DNA of 18,982 bases, from NCBI GenBank assembly GCA_017472115.1, contig JAFUQW010000062.1, positions 1 through 18,982 of the forward strand, written 5' to 3'. The notes below the pieces were generated by a model. The model searched no databases, was not told where the DNA came from, and saw only the letters and a program-made list of their open reading frames with translations. Positions 1 to 7,295 of the stretch are shown in pieces; position 1 is the stretch's first letter; each line of letters opens with the position of its first letter. Origin of the DNA: Bacteroidales bacterium (GTDB lineage Bacteria > Bacteroidota > Bacteroidia > Bacteroidales > UBA932). A program made the translations under genes and the position numbers.

Positions 1-23
1 AGGCTATGTGCGCTAACGAGTAA
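1..23 (+). CDS. gcvH: C-terminal end of probable glycine cleavage H protein (partial)
   Basis: Only the last six codons and the stop are present (frame starting at base 3, reading AMCANE then TAA). The tail resembles the end of H proteins such as the E. coli sequence AYEALLEDE, and the gene directly downstream is gcvPA, 11 bases away, so a gcvH in the same operon is the natural expectation. H protein carries the lipoyl arm that shuttles the aminomethyl group between the P, T and L proteins. The assignment rests on six residues and context; another short tail cannot be excluded. Confidence 0.5.
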
Positions 24-34
24 TACATACGCTT

Positions 35-1396
35 ATGGCATTCGCTTATTTTCCACATACGGAAGATGACATACGCCAGATGCTGGACAGAATCGGAGTA
101 GGATCCCTCGAGGATCTCTACTCCGATGTGCCTCAGGACGTAATATACCGTGAGGAATATGACCTTCCTGATGCTATGTCAGAACTGGAGGTACGTCAGT
201 ATTTCGAAGGACTGGCCGATCAGAACCTCGGCCTGTTCTGTCTCTGCGGCCTTGGTGCCTACGACCATTATTCTCCTGCAGTCATTCCTCAGATCATCTC
301 CCGTTCGGAGTTTCTGACTGCTTACACGCCATATCAGCCTGAAGTTTCCCAGGGTACCTTGCGTTATATATTCGAGTATCAGTCAATGATAACCGAACTG
401 ACGGGCATGGACTGCACGAATGCTTCGATGTATGACGGAGCCACTGCAGCAGCAGAGGCCATGATGATGGCCATGGCTGCTACTAAGAAGAAGACCCGCG
501 TCCTTCTGTCCGAAGGCCTTCTTCCTCAGGTGATTAAGGTTGTGAAGACATACGCGAAGTTCAACGGTGTGGAACTCGGATTCATCCCATGCCATGAAGG
601 TGCGACGTCTTATGGTGCCCTTGTGGCGGAACTTGCGGCAGGTGATGTGGCCGGTGTGCTTGTTCCCGGCATCAACAAATATGGTATCATTGAAGACCTG
701 ACCGGCTTTGCCGATGCTGTACATGCACAGAAGGGCCTCCTTATGGTTTATTCGGATCCGTCATCCCTTGCGGTCATCAAGACTCCGGGAGAGTGGGGCG
801 CCGATATCGTATGCGGAGATTCGCAGTCTCTTGGAGTGCCTCTCTGCTTCGGCGGTCCTTATGTAGGATTCCTTGCCTGCACGAAGGATCATGTGCGCAA
901 GCTTCCGGGCCGTATCGTAGGAGCGACAAAGGATGTTGACGGAAAGCGCGCTTACGTCCTTACCCTTCAGGCCCGCGAGCAGCATATCCGTCGCGAGAAG
1001 GCGACCAGCAACATCTGCTCGAATCAATCTCTGATGGCTCTTTATGTGACCGTATATATGTCTCTCATGGGTCCTCGCGGACTTCGTGAGGTGAACGAAC
1101 TCAGTTACGCCGGAGCGCATTATCTCCACGACAGGCTTCTTGAGACCGGACTTTTCGAGAAAGCATTCGACAAACCGTTCCTTAAGGAGTTCACTCTCAG
1201 GTCACTTGTGCCTGTGGACAAACTTCAGGACGCTCTCATGCTCATAGGGGTGTTCGGAGCAGTCGAGGTCGAGAAGGGACTTGTGAACTTCTGTGTGACC
1301 GAGAAGGTCTCTAAGGAGAACATCGACGACATTATCGGATATCTTTCATCTGTCGTCCTGAGCGAAGCGAAGGACCTTTCAAATGAGGAGGAATAG
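35..1396 (+). CDS. gcvPA: Glycine dehydrogenase (decarboxylating) subunit 1
   Basis: This is the N-terminal half of the P-protein of the glycine cleavage system, encoded as a separate subunit. With GcvPB it decarboxylates glycine and loads the aminomethyl group on lipoyl-H protein in the cytoplasm. At 453 residues it has normal length for the family. Recognisable stretches include [15 protein letters not shown] at the N-terminus, the [13 protein letters not shown] segment, [16 protein letters not shown], and [17 protein letters not shown] followed by the [20 protein letters not shown] segment. The PLP lysine belongs to GcvPB, as expected. Many Bacteroidales carry a fused gcvP, so the split form is mildly notable. 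The C-terminus is odd: residues 440-449 are encoded by a copy of the dispersed hairpin repeat found again downstream, so the native tail has apparently been replaced or extended. The stop lies two bases before the gcvPB start, which implies co-translation. Confidence 0.95.
   Translation: MAFAYFPHTEDDIRQMLDRIGVGSLEDLYSDVPQDVIYREEYDLPDAMSELEVRQYFEGLADQNLGLFCLCGLGAYDHYSPAVIPQIISRSEFLTAYTPYQPEVSQGTLRYIFEYQSMITELTGMDCTNASMYDGATAAAEAMMMAMAATKKKTRVLLSEGLLPQVIKVVKTYAKFNGVELGFIPCHEGATSYGALVAELAAGDVAGVLVPGINKYGIIEDLTGFADAVHAQKGLLMVYSDPSSLAVIKTPGEWGADIVCGDSQSLGVPLCFGGPYVGFLACTKDHVRKLPGRIVGATKDVDGKRAYVLTLQAREQHIRREKATSNICSNQSLMALYVTVYMSLMGPRGLREVNELSYAGAHYLHDRLLETGLFEKAFDKPFLKEFTLRSLVPVDKLQDALMLIGVFGAVEVEKGLVNFCVTEKVSKENIDDIIGYLSSVVLSEAKDLSNEEE
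1352..1379 (+). repeat. Dispersed hairpin repeat, copy inside gcvPA
   Basis: A 28-bp copy of the repeat at 2954 and 3018. The core GAGCGAAGCGA is identical, flanked by arms GTCCT and AGGAC. The other copies have ATTCT and AGAAT, so two base pairs changed on both sides and the stem is preserved. It is read in frame as the end of GcvPA ([10 protein letters not shown]). Confidence 0.85.
1385..1391 (+). promoter_or_regulatory. Shine-Dalgarno-like site for gcvPB
   Basis: GAGGAGG lies seven bases before the gcvPB ATG at 1399, inside the last codons of gcvPA (they encode the Glu tail). Strong purine-rich sites are uncommon in Bacteroidota. Together with the two-base gap between stop and start it supports translational coupling of the two P-protein subunits and fixes the gcvPB start. 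Confidence 0.5.
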
Positions 1397-1398
1397 TC

Positions 1399-2931
1399 AT
1401 GAAGTATTACGATAAACTGATCTTTGATCTTTCCAAGGCCGGAAGACAGGGATACTCATTGCCTGTGAACAAATGGGAGGACTCGGTTGACGGGCTTCCT
1501 GCAGGTCTTCTGCGCTCGGAAGCTCCGGCTTTGCCTGAGGTGAGCGAACTTGATGTGGTACGTCATTACACTAATCTCTCGCAGATGAACTTCGGTGTGG
1601 ATTCCGGATTCTATCCTCTCGGAAGCTGCACCATGAAATACAATCCTAAGATCAACGAAGAGATCGCTGCAATGCCTGCATTTGCCGGCCTGCATCCTCT
1701 TCAGCCGGCTTCTACAGTCCAGGGCGCATTGCGTCTGTACAAGGATCTTTCACATGCGCTTTCTGCAATTACGGGAATGGCGGAATTTACATTGGATCCT
1801 TTCGCCGGTGCTCATGGAGAGCTCACCGGACTTATGGTCATCCGTCAGTATCATATCTCCCGAGGCGATCTCAAGCGTACGAGGATCATAGTTCCTGACA
1901 GCGCACACGGTACGAATCCGGCTTCTGCAGCAGTCTGCGGTCTTGAAATCGTGCAGGTCAAGTCGAATGCGGCGGGCCTTGTCGATGTGGAAGATCTCAA
2001 GCCTCTGCTTGATGACACCATCGCCGGCATCATGATGACGAACCCGAACACTCTCGGACTTTTCGAGAAAGAGATAAAGGAAATCGCGGCCCTCGTGCAT
2101 GAATGCGGCGGCCTTCTCTATTATGACGGAGCCAACATGAATCCTCTGATGGGTGTCGTTCGTCCGGGCGATATGGGATTCGACGTTCTTCACCTCAATC
2201 TCCACAAGACATTCTCTACTCCTCACGGAGGTGGCGGTCCTGGTGCCGGTCCTGTTGGTGTGGCGGCTCATCTGGCTTCCCATCTCCCTGTTCCGAAAGT
2301 GATGGAAGCGGAGGACGGCAGCCTTTATATCGCTGACGGTACATGCCGATGTGCTTCTTCTCCTGAAGGTTCCGGTGCTTTCGGTCCTGCATGCGGATGC
2401 AAGCCTGAATGCAGGTGCGGATGCCAGTCATGCGGACAGATTTCCGGATTCATGGGCAATTTCGGCGTGCTTCTGAGGGCATATACCTACATCCTTATGC
2501 TCGGCAAACAGAACATCAGGATGGTCGGCCCACTTGCCGTTCTCGGAGCCAACTACATCAAGGAATCCCTCAAGGACTGCTACAAACTTCCTATTCCGAC
2601 AGTATGCAAGCATGAGTTCGTGTTCGACGGTCTTGCAGACCAGTCAACCGGCGTTACCACCCTCGATGTGGCCAAGAGGCTTCTCGACTACGGCTTCCAT
2701 GCTCCGACAATCTATTTCCCTCTGCTCTTCCATCAGTCGATCATGATCGAACCGACCGAGACGGAGTCGAAGGAGACATTGGACGGATTCATCGAGATAA
2801 TGAGGCATATAGCGGCAGAGGCTCTTGAGGATCCGGAATCTCTCAAGACCGCTCCGCACACAACTCCTGTGCGTCGCCTTGATGAAACCACCGCGGCGCG
2901 ACAGCCGGTATTACGATTCAAAGATATGTAA
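1399..2931 (+). CDS. gcvPB: Glycine dehydrogenase (decarboxylating) subunit 2
   Basis: This is the PLP-binding half of the glycine cleavage P-protein, partner of GcvPA just upstream. The family motif [17 protein letters not shown] is near residues 73-89, and [14 protein letters not shown] lies at about residues 168-181. The PLP lysine is K270 in [19 protein letters not shown]. At 510 residues it is longer than usual, because of an unusual cysteine-rich stretch at residues 315-347 with eight Cys (316, 318, 332, 334, 338, 340, 342, 345). It sits between the GPVGVAAHL region and the conserved [15 protein letters not shown] segment. The reading frame is intact through it, so it looks like a real insert, possibly a metal-binding or redox loop (inference). 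The catalytic residues are otherwise intact. Confidence 0.95.
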   Translation: MKYYDKLIFDLSKAGRQGYSLPVNKWEDSVDGLPAGLLRSEAPALPEVSELDVVRHYTNLSQMNFGVDSGFYPLGSCTMKYNPKINEEIAAMPAFAGLHPLQPASTVQGALRLYKDLSHALSAITGMAEFTLDPFAGAHGELTGLMVIRQYHISRGDLKRTRIIVPDSAHGTNPASAAVCGLEIVQVKSNAAGLVDVEDLKPLLDDTIAGIMMTNPNTLGLFEKEIKEIAALVHECGGLLYYDGANMNPLMGVVRPGDMGFDVLHLNLHKTFSTPHGGGGPGAGPVGVAAHLASHLPVPKVMEAEDGSLYIADGTCRCASSPEGSGAFGPACGCKPECRCGCQSCGQISGFMGNFGVLLRAYTYILMLGKQNIRMVGPLAVLGANYIKESLKDCYKLPIPTVCKHEFVFDGLADQSTGVTTLDVAKRLLDYGFHAPTIYFPLLFHQSIMIEPTETESKETLDGFIEIMRHIAAEALEDPESLKTAPHTTPVRRLDETTAARQPVLRFKDM

Positions 2932-2953
2932 GCACTGTGGTCTGCTTTTCACT

Positions 2954-2981
2954 GTCATTCTGAGCGAAGCGAAGAATCTTT
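2954..2981 (+). repeat. Dispersed hairpin repeat, copy 1 upstream of the GIY-YIG gene
   Basis: A 28-bp unit made of GTC, arm ATTCT, core GAGCGAAGCGA, arm AGAAT, then CTTT. It lies 22 bases after the gcvPB stop and is identical to the copy at 3018. The two arms can form a short hairpin. Confidence 0.85.
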
Positions 2982-2983
2982 AC

Positions 2984-3017
2984 AGATGCAACAGTTCATA
3001 ATTTAGATGCAACAGTT
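2984..3017 (+). repeat. Short direct repeat between two hairpin repeats
   Basis: AGATGCAACAGTT occurs at 2984-2996 and 3005-3017, 21 bases apart. Each follows or abuts a hairpin-repeat copy, so the flank appears to have been duplicated together with the 28-bp unit. Confidence 0.75.
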
Positions 3018-3045
3018 GTCATTCTGAGCGAAGCGAAGAATCTTT
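3018..3045 (+). repeat. Dispersed hairpin repeat, copy 2 (left flank of GIY-YIG)
   Basis: Identical over 28 bases to the copy at 2954 and starting 64 bases after it. It ends nine bases before the ATG of the GIY-YIG gene, so any promoter for that gene must overlap it or lie further upstream. Confidence 0.85.
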
Positions 3046-3054
3046 AAAATAGTA

Positions 3055-3345
3055 ATGTATAAGAACTATTATGTATATATGATGTCCAGTAACTCCAATA
3101 AGGCCTTATACATTGGAGTTACTGGTGATCTTACCCGTAGAGTTCAAGAACATAAGACAGGAAAGTACAGTGGATTTACCAGACGATATGCATGTCATAA
3201 GTTAGTTTATTACGAGACATATTCCGATGTCAATCAAGCAATTGAAAGAGAAAAAGTCTTGAAAGGATGGAAACGGTTTCGTAAAGATGAATTAATAGAT
3301 ACTATAAATCCTGAAAGAATTGATCTGTTTGAGAAAATGATGTAA
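3055..3345 (+). CDS. Small GIY-YIG family nuclease (UPF0213/YhbQ-like)
   Basis: A 96-residue protein that is almost entirely a minimal GIY-YIG domain. The YYVYMM strand is at residues 5-10, the YIG motif at 19-21 within LYIGVTGDLTRRVQEHK, and the conserved arginine at 28 or 29. The Glu-containing helix AIEREKVLKGWKR spans 62-74, followed by KDELIDTINP. These match the single-domain nucleases common in Bacteroidota. GIY-YIG enzymes cut DNA by a metal-dependent mechanism, but the substrate of this subfamily is not established. The gene is much richer in AT than its neighbours and is flanked by inverted copies of the hairpin repeat. Its stop codon overlaps the right copy. It has no plausible part in glycine cleavage, which suggests insertion into the operon. 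Its codons 11-24 also form a 14-bp perfect inverted repeat. Confidence 0.88.
   Translation: MYKNYYVYMMSSNSNKALYIGVTGDLTRRVQEHKTGKYSGFTRRYACHKLVYYETYSDVNQAIEREKVLKGWKRFRKDELIDTINPERIDLFEKMM
3086..3125 (+). repeat. Perfect 14-bp inverted repeat inside the GIY-YIG gene
   Basis: CCAGTAACTCCAAT at 3086-3099 is the exact reverse complement of the segment at 3112-3125. The centre holds the 12-bp palindrome ATAAGGCCTTAT at 3098-3109. It covers codons 11-24, including the YIG motif. In mRNA it would form a strong hairpin near the start of the gene. Confidence 0.85.
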
Positions 3346-3381
3346 AGATTCTTCACTACATTTCATTTCGTTCAGAATGAC
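3344..3381 (-). repeat. Dispersed hairpin repeat, inverted copy (right flank of GIY-YIG)
   Basis: Read on the minus strand it begins GTC, ATTCT, GAACGAA and ends GAAGAATCTTT, with about ten extra bases in the middle compared with the left copies. It overlaps the GIY-YIG stop codon and ends six bases before the lpdA ATG, so it makes up most of the lpdA leader. Confidence 0.8.
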
Positions 3382-3387
3382 AATATT

Positions 3388-4800
3388 ATGAAGATAATAA
3401 TTATTGGAGCGGGGCCGGGTGGTTATGAAACGGCTCTGCTTGCAGCAAAAAGGGGAGTGGAAGTCGTGCTTGTCGAGGCAGGGCCTGTAGGTGGAACCTG
3501 CCTTAATGAAGGATGCATCCCTACAAAGGCATTCTGTAGGAATGCCGAGGTTCTTGATGGACTTCGTGAGGCTTCCGAGTTTGGCGTGACCGGTTTGTCA
3601 TATGACTTTGACTTCTCGAAGGTGGTTGAAAGGAAGAATGCGGTCGTGGAACAACTTCGTGGGGGAGTTGAAGGACTTCTCGCCCATAAGCTGATCACTC
3701 TCGTTCGTGGTAAGGCTTCCTTCAAGGATGACCATACAGTAGTCGTGACTTCTGCCACCTCAAGTGAAGAAGGAACAACCTGTCAGGAGTATTCTGCAGA
3801 TTATATTATCATGGCGACAGGTTCTGTGTCAGCGTCTCTGCCTATTCCCGGAGCCGATCTTCCAGGCGTTCTGACCTCACGTGAAATACTTGATATACAG
3901 GATGTTCCGTCAAGTCTTTGCATAATAGGCGGTGGAGTGATCGGTCTTGAATTCGCATCGATATTCCGCAGCTTCGGCAGTGAAGTCACGGTTCTGGAAT
4001 ATTGCAAGGACATCCTTCCTCGTTTCGATACAGATCTTGCCAAGAGACTGAAGCAGAGTCTTGGAAAGAAGGGGATCGAAATCGTGACTCAGGCCCAGGT
4101 TACCGGGATAGAGATCCTTCAGGACGGCAAGGAGTCATATCAGGTGACTTATACCCGTAAAGACAAGGTGGAAGCCGTCCGTGCCGGAAAAGTCCTGATG
4201 GCGGTAGGCCGTCGTGCCAACACAACTTCACTGAATCTTTCCGATGCCGGTGTGGAATTTACAAAGCGCGGAGTGACAGTCAACGAACACATGCAGACTA
4301 ATGTGCCTCACATTTATGCCATCGGTGACATCAACGGACTTATGATGCTTGCACATGCAGCTACATTCCAGGGCATTGTGGCACTCGATCATATCATGGG
4401 TGTCGCGAACAGCATCGACCTGTCAGTCATGCCTGCAGCCATATTCACTTCTCCTGAAGCAACCTCAGTGGGACTCACAGAAGATGAATGCAAGGAAAAA
4501 GGCATTCCAGTGAAATGTCTCAAGTCCTTCTTCCGTGCCAACGGAAAGGCCGTGACCATGGGACAGACAGACGGATTCTGCAAGCTTGTCGTTGCCGCGG
4601 AACCGAAGAATCCTGAGGATGCCGCTCCGTATGCCCCCGGCAGAGTGCTCGGATGTCATCTTTATGGCCCTCATGCCTCGGACATAGTTCAGGAAGCATG
4701 TGCTCTGATTACCCGCAAGGCAACACTTGAAGAATTCCGGAGTATCATCCATACTCATCCTACCTTGACAGAAGTCCTTCAGTCTGCCCTGCATTCCTGA
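3388..4800 (+). CDS. lpdA: Dihydrolipoyl dehydrogenase (L-protein)
   Basis: A cytoplasmic flavoprotein disulfide reductase that reoxidises dihydrolipoyl groups with NAD+. Placed here, it is the L-protein of the glycine cleavage system. The FAD Rossmann motif IIGAGPGGYETA is at residues 5-16. The redox-active pair is C38 and C43 in GGTCLNEGCIPTK. The NAD-binding motif IGGGVIGLEFASIF is near residue 175. The second FAD motif ends in YAIGDI near 310-315. The dimerisation domain closes with the catalytic pair H457 and E462 in HTHPTLTE. Its 470 residues are normal for the family. The start follows only six bases after the inverted hairpin repeat, so expression probably depends on read-through from gcvPB or on a promoter within the repeat unit. 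A hairpin terminator follows. Confidence 0.95.
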   Translation: MKIIIIGAGPGGYETALLAAKRGVEVVLVEAGPVGGTCLNEGCIPTKAFCRNAEVLDGLREASEFGVTGLSYDFDFSKVVERKNAVVEQLRGGVEGLLAHKLITLVRGKASFKDDHTVVVTSATSSEEGTTCQEYSADYIIMATGSVSASLPIPGADLPGVLTSREILDIQDVPSSLCIIGGGVIGLEFASIFRSFGSEVTVLEYCKDILPRFDTDLAKRLKQSLGKKGIEIVTQAQVTGIEILQDGKESYQVTYTRKDKVEAVRAGKVLMAVGRRANTTSLNLSDAGVEFTKRGVTVNEHMQTNVPHIYAIGDINGLMMLAHAATFQGIVALDHIMGVANSIDLSVMPAAIFTSPEATSVGLTEDECKEKGIPVKCLKSFFRANGKAVTMGQTDGFCKLVVAAEPKNPEDAAPYAPGRVLGCHLYGPHASDIVQEACALITRKATLEEFRSIIHTHPTLTEVLQSALHS

Positions 4801-4843
4801 TCCTGGCACTCAATTGCCTGAAATTCAATCACTTGACTATAAC

Positions 4844-4869
4844 TCGCTGCTGTGTTTCTGCAGCAGCGA
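4844..4869 (+). terminator. Probable terminator after lpdA
   Basis: TCGCTGCTG at 4844-4852 pairs perfectly with CAGCAGCGA at 4861-4869 around an eight-base loop, 43 bases after the lpdA stop. There is no long T-run after it, so it may be a weak or attenuating terminator. Confidence 0.5.
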
Positions 4870-4914
4870 ATTAGTGTAAATATATGAGTGTTAATTATTT
4901 AGCTGCCATCTAAA

Positions 4915-6018
4915 ATGAAGAAGTGTTTATATGCAATGCTGATTCTGCTGGTATCATGCACACAAAAGCAGAAAGAAGAACCGTTCTGGCTTGGAGCCGA
5001 CCTCGGATGGATCACTGAATATGAGTCCAAGGGATATAAGTTCTATAATAATGATGGAGAAGAACGTGAGTGTACTGCTCTGATGAAGGAACTGGGGCTC
5101 AATGCAGTACGTCACCGTGTGTGGGTGGATCCTTCAAGATATGGAAACTGGTGCAGCAAGGAAGACTTACTTGTGAAATGTCAGAGGGCCAAGGCTCTTG
5201 ATATGGAAATCCTTGTCGATTTCCATTACAGCGACTGGTGGGCTGATCCTGCAAAACAGAATATCCCGTCAGCATGGAGCGGACACAGTTATGAGCAGAT
5301 GAAGGAGGATCTGAGAAACCATACAGTGGAAGTGCTTCAGTATCTGAAAGATAACGGAATCAATCCGAAGTGGATTCAGGTAGGTAACGAGACCCGCAAC
5401 GGATTTCTATGGAGCGTAAAGTCCAATGAATTCGGCTGGCCTGTTCTTGACGAGAACGGAAACACCACCATTACCGAGTCCATGGGACATGTTGTCAATA
5501 ATCCCGAGCAGTATGCAGGTTTTTTCGCTGCAGGTTATGATGCTTGCAAGAGCGTCTTTCCGGATGCCATTGTGATGGTACATCTTGACAATGGCTTCGA
5601 TCAGCAACTCTATGACTTCAACCTTGGAGTACTCAAGGACAATGGTGCAAAGTGGGATATGATCGGCATGTCGCTTTATCCATTCTGGGCCCTTGACGGC
5701 GGTTTCAGAACGGACGAAGACCAGACAATCACCGACTGCATCGCCAATATCCGCCATGTCAGCGAAAAATTCGGCTGTGACGTTATGATAGTAGAGACAG
5801 GCTTTCTGGTGGATGAAGACGATCCTGAGAGAATGGAAAGAAGCCGTCGCCAACTTGCCCGCGTGATCCGCGAATCCATAAACAGCACAGACGGACGCTG
5901 CAAGGGAGTTTTCTATTGGGAACCGGAGTGCAAACCGTCCCAGTACAAGCTCGGAGCCTTCACGGAAGACGGACGCCCGACCATCATAATGGATGCCTTC
6001 AGAGACTGGTCAGAATAA
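4915..6018 (+). CDS. GH53 arabinogalactan endo-beta-1,4-galactanase, lipoprotein
   Basis: This enzyme hydrolyses beta-1,4-galactan side chains of type I arabinogalactan and pectin. Residues 1-15 (MKKCLYAMLILLVSC) form a lipoprotein signal with the lipobox ending at C15, so the mature enzyme should be lipid-anchored in the envelope. The GH53 core starts at FWLGADLGWITEYE, with NAVRHRVWVDP near residues 63-73 and LVDFHYSDWWADP following. The predicted acid/base is E159 in QVGNETRNG and the predicted nucleophile is E294 in MIVETGF. Its 367 residues suit a single GH53 domain without carbohydrate-binding modules. It stands alone between two terminators with no SusC/SusD genes in view, which is unusual for Bacteroidota polysaccharide loci. 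Confidence 0.93.
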   Translation: MKKCLYAMLILLVSCTQKQKEEPFWLGADLGWITEYESKGYKFYNNDGEERECTALMKELGLNAVRHRVWVDPSRYGNWCSKEDLLVKCQRAKALDMEILVDFHYSDWWADPAKQNIPSAWSGHSYEQMKEDLRNHTVEVLQYLKDNGINPKWIQVGNETRNGFLWSVKSNEFGWPVLDENGNTTITESMGHVVNNPEQYAGFFAAGYDACKSVFPDAIVMVHLDNGFDQQLYDFNLGVLKDNGAKWDMIGMSLYPFWALDGGFRTDEDQTITDCIANIRHVSEKFGCDVMIVETGFLVDEDDPERMERSRRQLARVIRESINSTDGRCKGVFYWEPECKPSQYKLGAFTEDGRPTIIMDAFRDWSE

Positions 6019-6038
6019 TTGTCAGGCAAATATGATAA

Positions 6039-6079
6039 AGGCAGGATTCAGATGACGAAAAGCCATCGGAATCCTGCCT
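6039..6079. terminator. Bidirectional terminator between GH53 and SDR genes
   Basis: GGCAGGATTC at 6040-6049 pairs with GAATCCTGCC at 6069-6078, extended by one A-T pair outside and by GATG/CATC inside (6051-6054 with 6064-6067). It lies in the 81-base gap between two convergent genes, where it can stop transcription from both sides. Confidence 0.75.
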
Positions 6080-6099
6080 GATTCTGTATCTGTTACAGA

Positions 6100-6867
6100 T
6101 TACGGTCTCAGACCGCTACCGCCCTGGAGGGTTATGGTTTCGCCTGTTACATAGTGGGCGTCTTTGGAGGCGAGGAATACGCATACTCGTCCGATATCCT
6201 CCTTCGGATCGGCGAATCTGCCGAGCGGAATGCCCTGGATCGTTTTTTCGAAGAGTTCCGGATAGCCTGCTTTCCATTCAGCAAGACTTTCGGTCATGGC
6301 AAGAGGACATATTACATTTACTCTTACACCGTCCGGCCCCCATTCAGCTGCAGCTACACGGGACATTCCTCTGATTCCTTCCTTTGCTGCGGCGTATGAA
6401 GACTGGCCGAGTTTGCCGAACAGTCCGGCTCCGGATGCGAAATTGATCACTGAGCCTTTTGTTTCCTTAAGATAAGGGAAGCACTCTCTCATATAGAAGA
6501 ATGCTGCATACAGTCCGGAATAGATGGCGAGGTCGAAATCTTCACGGCTGTGCTCTACCAGCGGGAGTCCGGACTTTGAAACCTGAGCATTGTTGATCAG
6601 AGTGTCGATCTTTCCGAATTTCTCGATTGTCCTGGCAACGACATTTCTGATTGCAGCTTCATCAGCTCCGTCTGCTACTATTGGAAGTACTTCTATTCCG
6701 TAGGCTTCTTCAAGCCTTTCTTTTGCGGAAACAAGTCTTTCAAGGTTTCTTCCGGTGATCACCAGATCCGAGCCCTCCTCTGCGAATGCCTGTGCAAGGC
6801 CATATCCTATGCCTTTTCCTCCGCCGGTGATGATGGTGACATTCTTGTCAAGTCGTTTTGTTGTCAT
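6100..6867 (-). CDS. SDR family NAD(P)-dependent oxidoreductase
   Basis: A classical short-chain dehydrogenase of 255 residues. The cofactor motif TGGGKGIG is at 14-21, the catalytic serine is S145 in INFASG, and the active pair is Y158 and K162 in SYAAAKEG. The C-terminal HYVTGETITLQGG segment is typical of the FabG-like subgroup. The usual NNAG motif reads NNAQ (92-95), which replaces the glycine but leaves the catalytic residues intact. The residues after the cofactor motif do not settle NAD versus NADP, and the substrate cannot be named. The gene is a single unit facing GH53, sharing a terminator with it, with about 430 bases of gene-free DNA upstream. Confidence 0.92.
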   Translation of the reverse strand: MTTKRLDKNVTIITGGGKGIGYGLAQAFAEEGSDLVITGRNLERLVSAKERLEEAYGIEVLPIVADGADEAAIRNVVARTIEKFGKIDTLINNAQVSKSGLPLVEHSREDFDLAIYSGLYAAFFYMRECFPYLKETKGSVINFASGAGLFGKLGQSSYAAAKEGIRGMSRVAAAEWGPDGVRVNVICPLAMTESLAEWKAGYPELFEKTIQGIPLGRFADPKEDIGRVCVFLASKDAHYVTGETITLQGGSGLRP

Positions 6868-7295
6868 AGCTAACGTCTTTATTATTCAAAATTTGATTCG
6901 CGACGTTTACTGCAAAAATTATACGACAGGAAACTCACAGCCATTTTTCAGACATTTTGTCATTTAAGAAACTGTTTAAATTTTTATCATCAGAAATGTC
7001 TTGATGTATTTTGAGACTGTTTATTCCTAAACAGGAGAAACAAGCCGAAAAAACCCATGACAGATTGATGAGAATACAGCAGTTTCTAAATCTCACCTCC
7101 TGTCAAGTAACTCAGTACCTCTACAGAAAGACTTACGAAAACAATGATTGCAAACCACATGATTACCTTCTTTTATGGAACTTCATGGTCATGATACTTT
7201 ATCCGACTGTCCGTTCCTGTTTATCTGAAGGCAAAATTACACCCCGCTTATGCCAAAGTGCGGCACAAGTGGGGATTTATGGGAAAATCAGTCTT
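6868..7295. other. Gene-free region upstream of SDR and downstream of the transglutaminase operon
   Basis: An AT-rich stretch with no convincing gene. On the minus strand a TATAAT-type box lies near 6918-6923 and could belong to an SDR promoter, but the matching -33 element is not clear. A 14-mer, TTAAGAAACTGTTT, at 6964-6977 recurs at 12089-12102; here it is framed by ATTTAA/TTAAAT arms (6962-6967 and 6976-6981). The operon terminator at 7232-7274 fills the right end. An open frame at 7011-7454 on the plus strand runs antisense into the downstream gene and looks spurious. Confidence 0.6.
7232..7274 (-). terminator. Intrinsic terminator of the five-gene minus-strand operon
   Basis: Read on the minus strand, CCCCACTTGTGCC pairs with GGCATAAGCGGGG around a seven-base loop (stem 7242-7254 with 7262-7274). 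There is one mismatch and one G-U pair, and a T-rich TGTAATTTT follows. It begins 21 bases after the stop of the last gene. Confidence 0.75.

Larger units (their letters stand above)
2954..3381 (+). mobile_element. Candidate repeat-flanked GIY-YIG element
   Basis: Two direct copies of the hairpin repeat lie on the left (2954, 3018) and one inverted copy on the right (3344-3381). They enclose a single 96-codon GIY-YIG gene of about 33 percent GC, counted by eye, against roughly 50 percent in the adjacent lpdA. The layout resembles a small mobile or formerly mobile unit dropped between gcvPB and lpdA. No target-site duplication is visible, so mobility is an inference. Confidence 0.45.

Noticed and set aside
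2954..3045. Two identical 28-bp repeats with a 36-bp spacer, resembling the start of a CRISPR array
   Set aside because: Only two units, no cas genes, the spacer itself carries a direct repeat, and the same unit occurs singly at 1352 and inverted at 3344.
4804..4817. Possible sigma-54 promoter (TGGCAC followed by TTGC) upstream of GH53
   Set aside because: The GG-to-GC spacing is one base shorter than the strict sigma-54 requirement, and it lies before a terminator-like hairpin.
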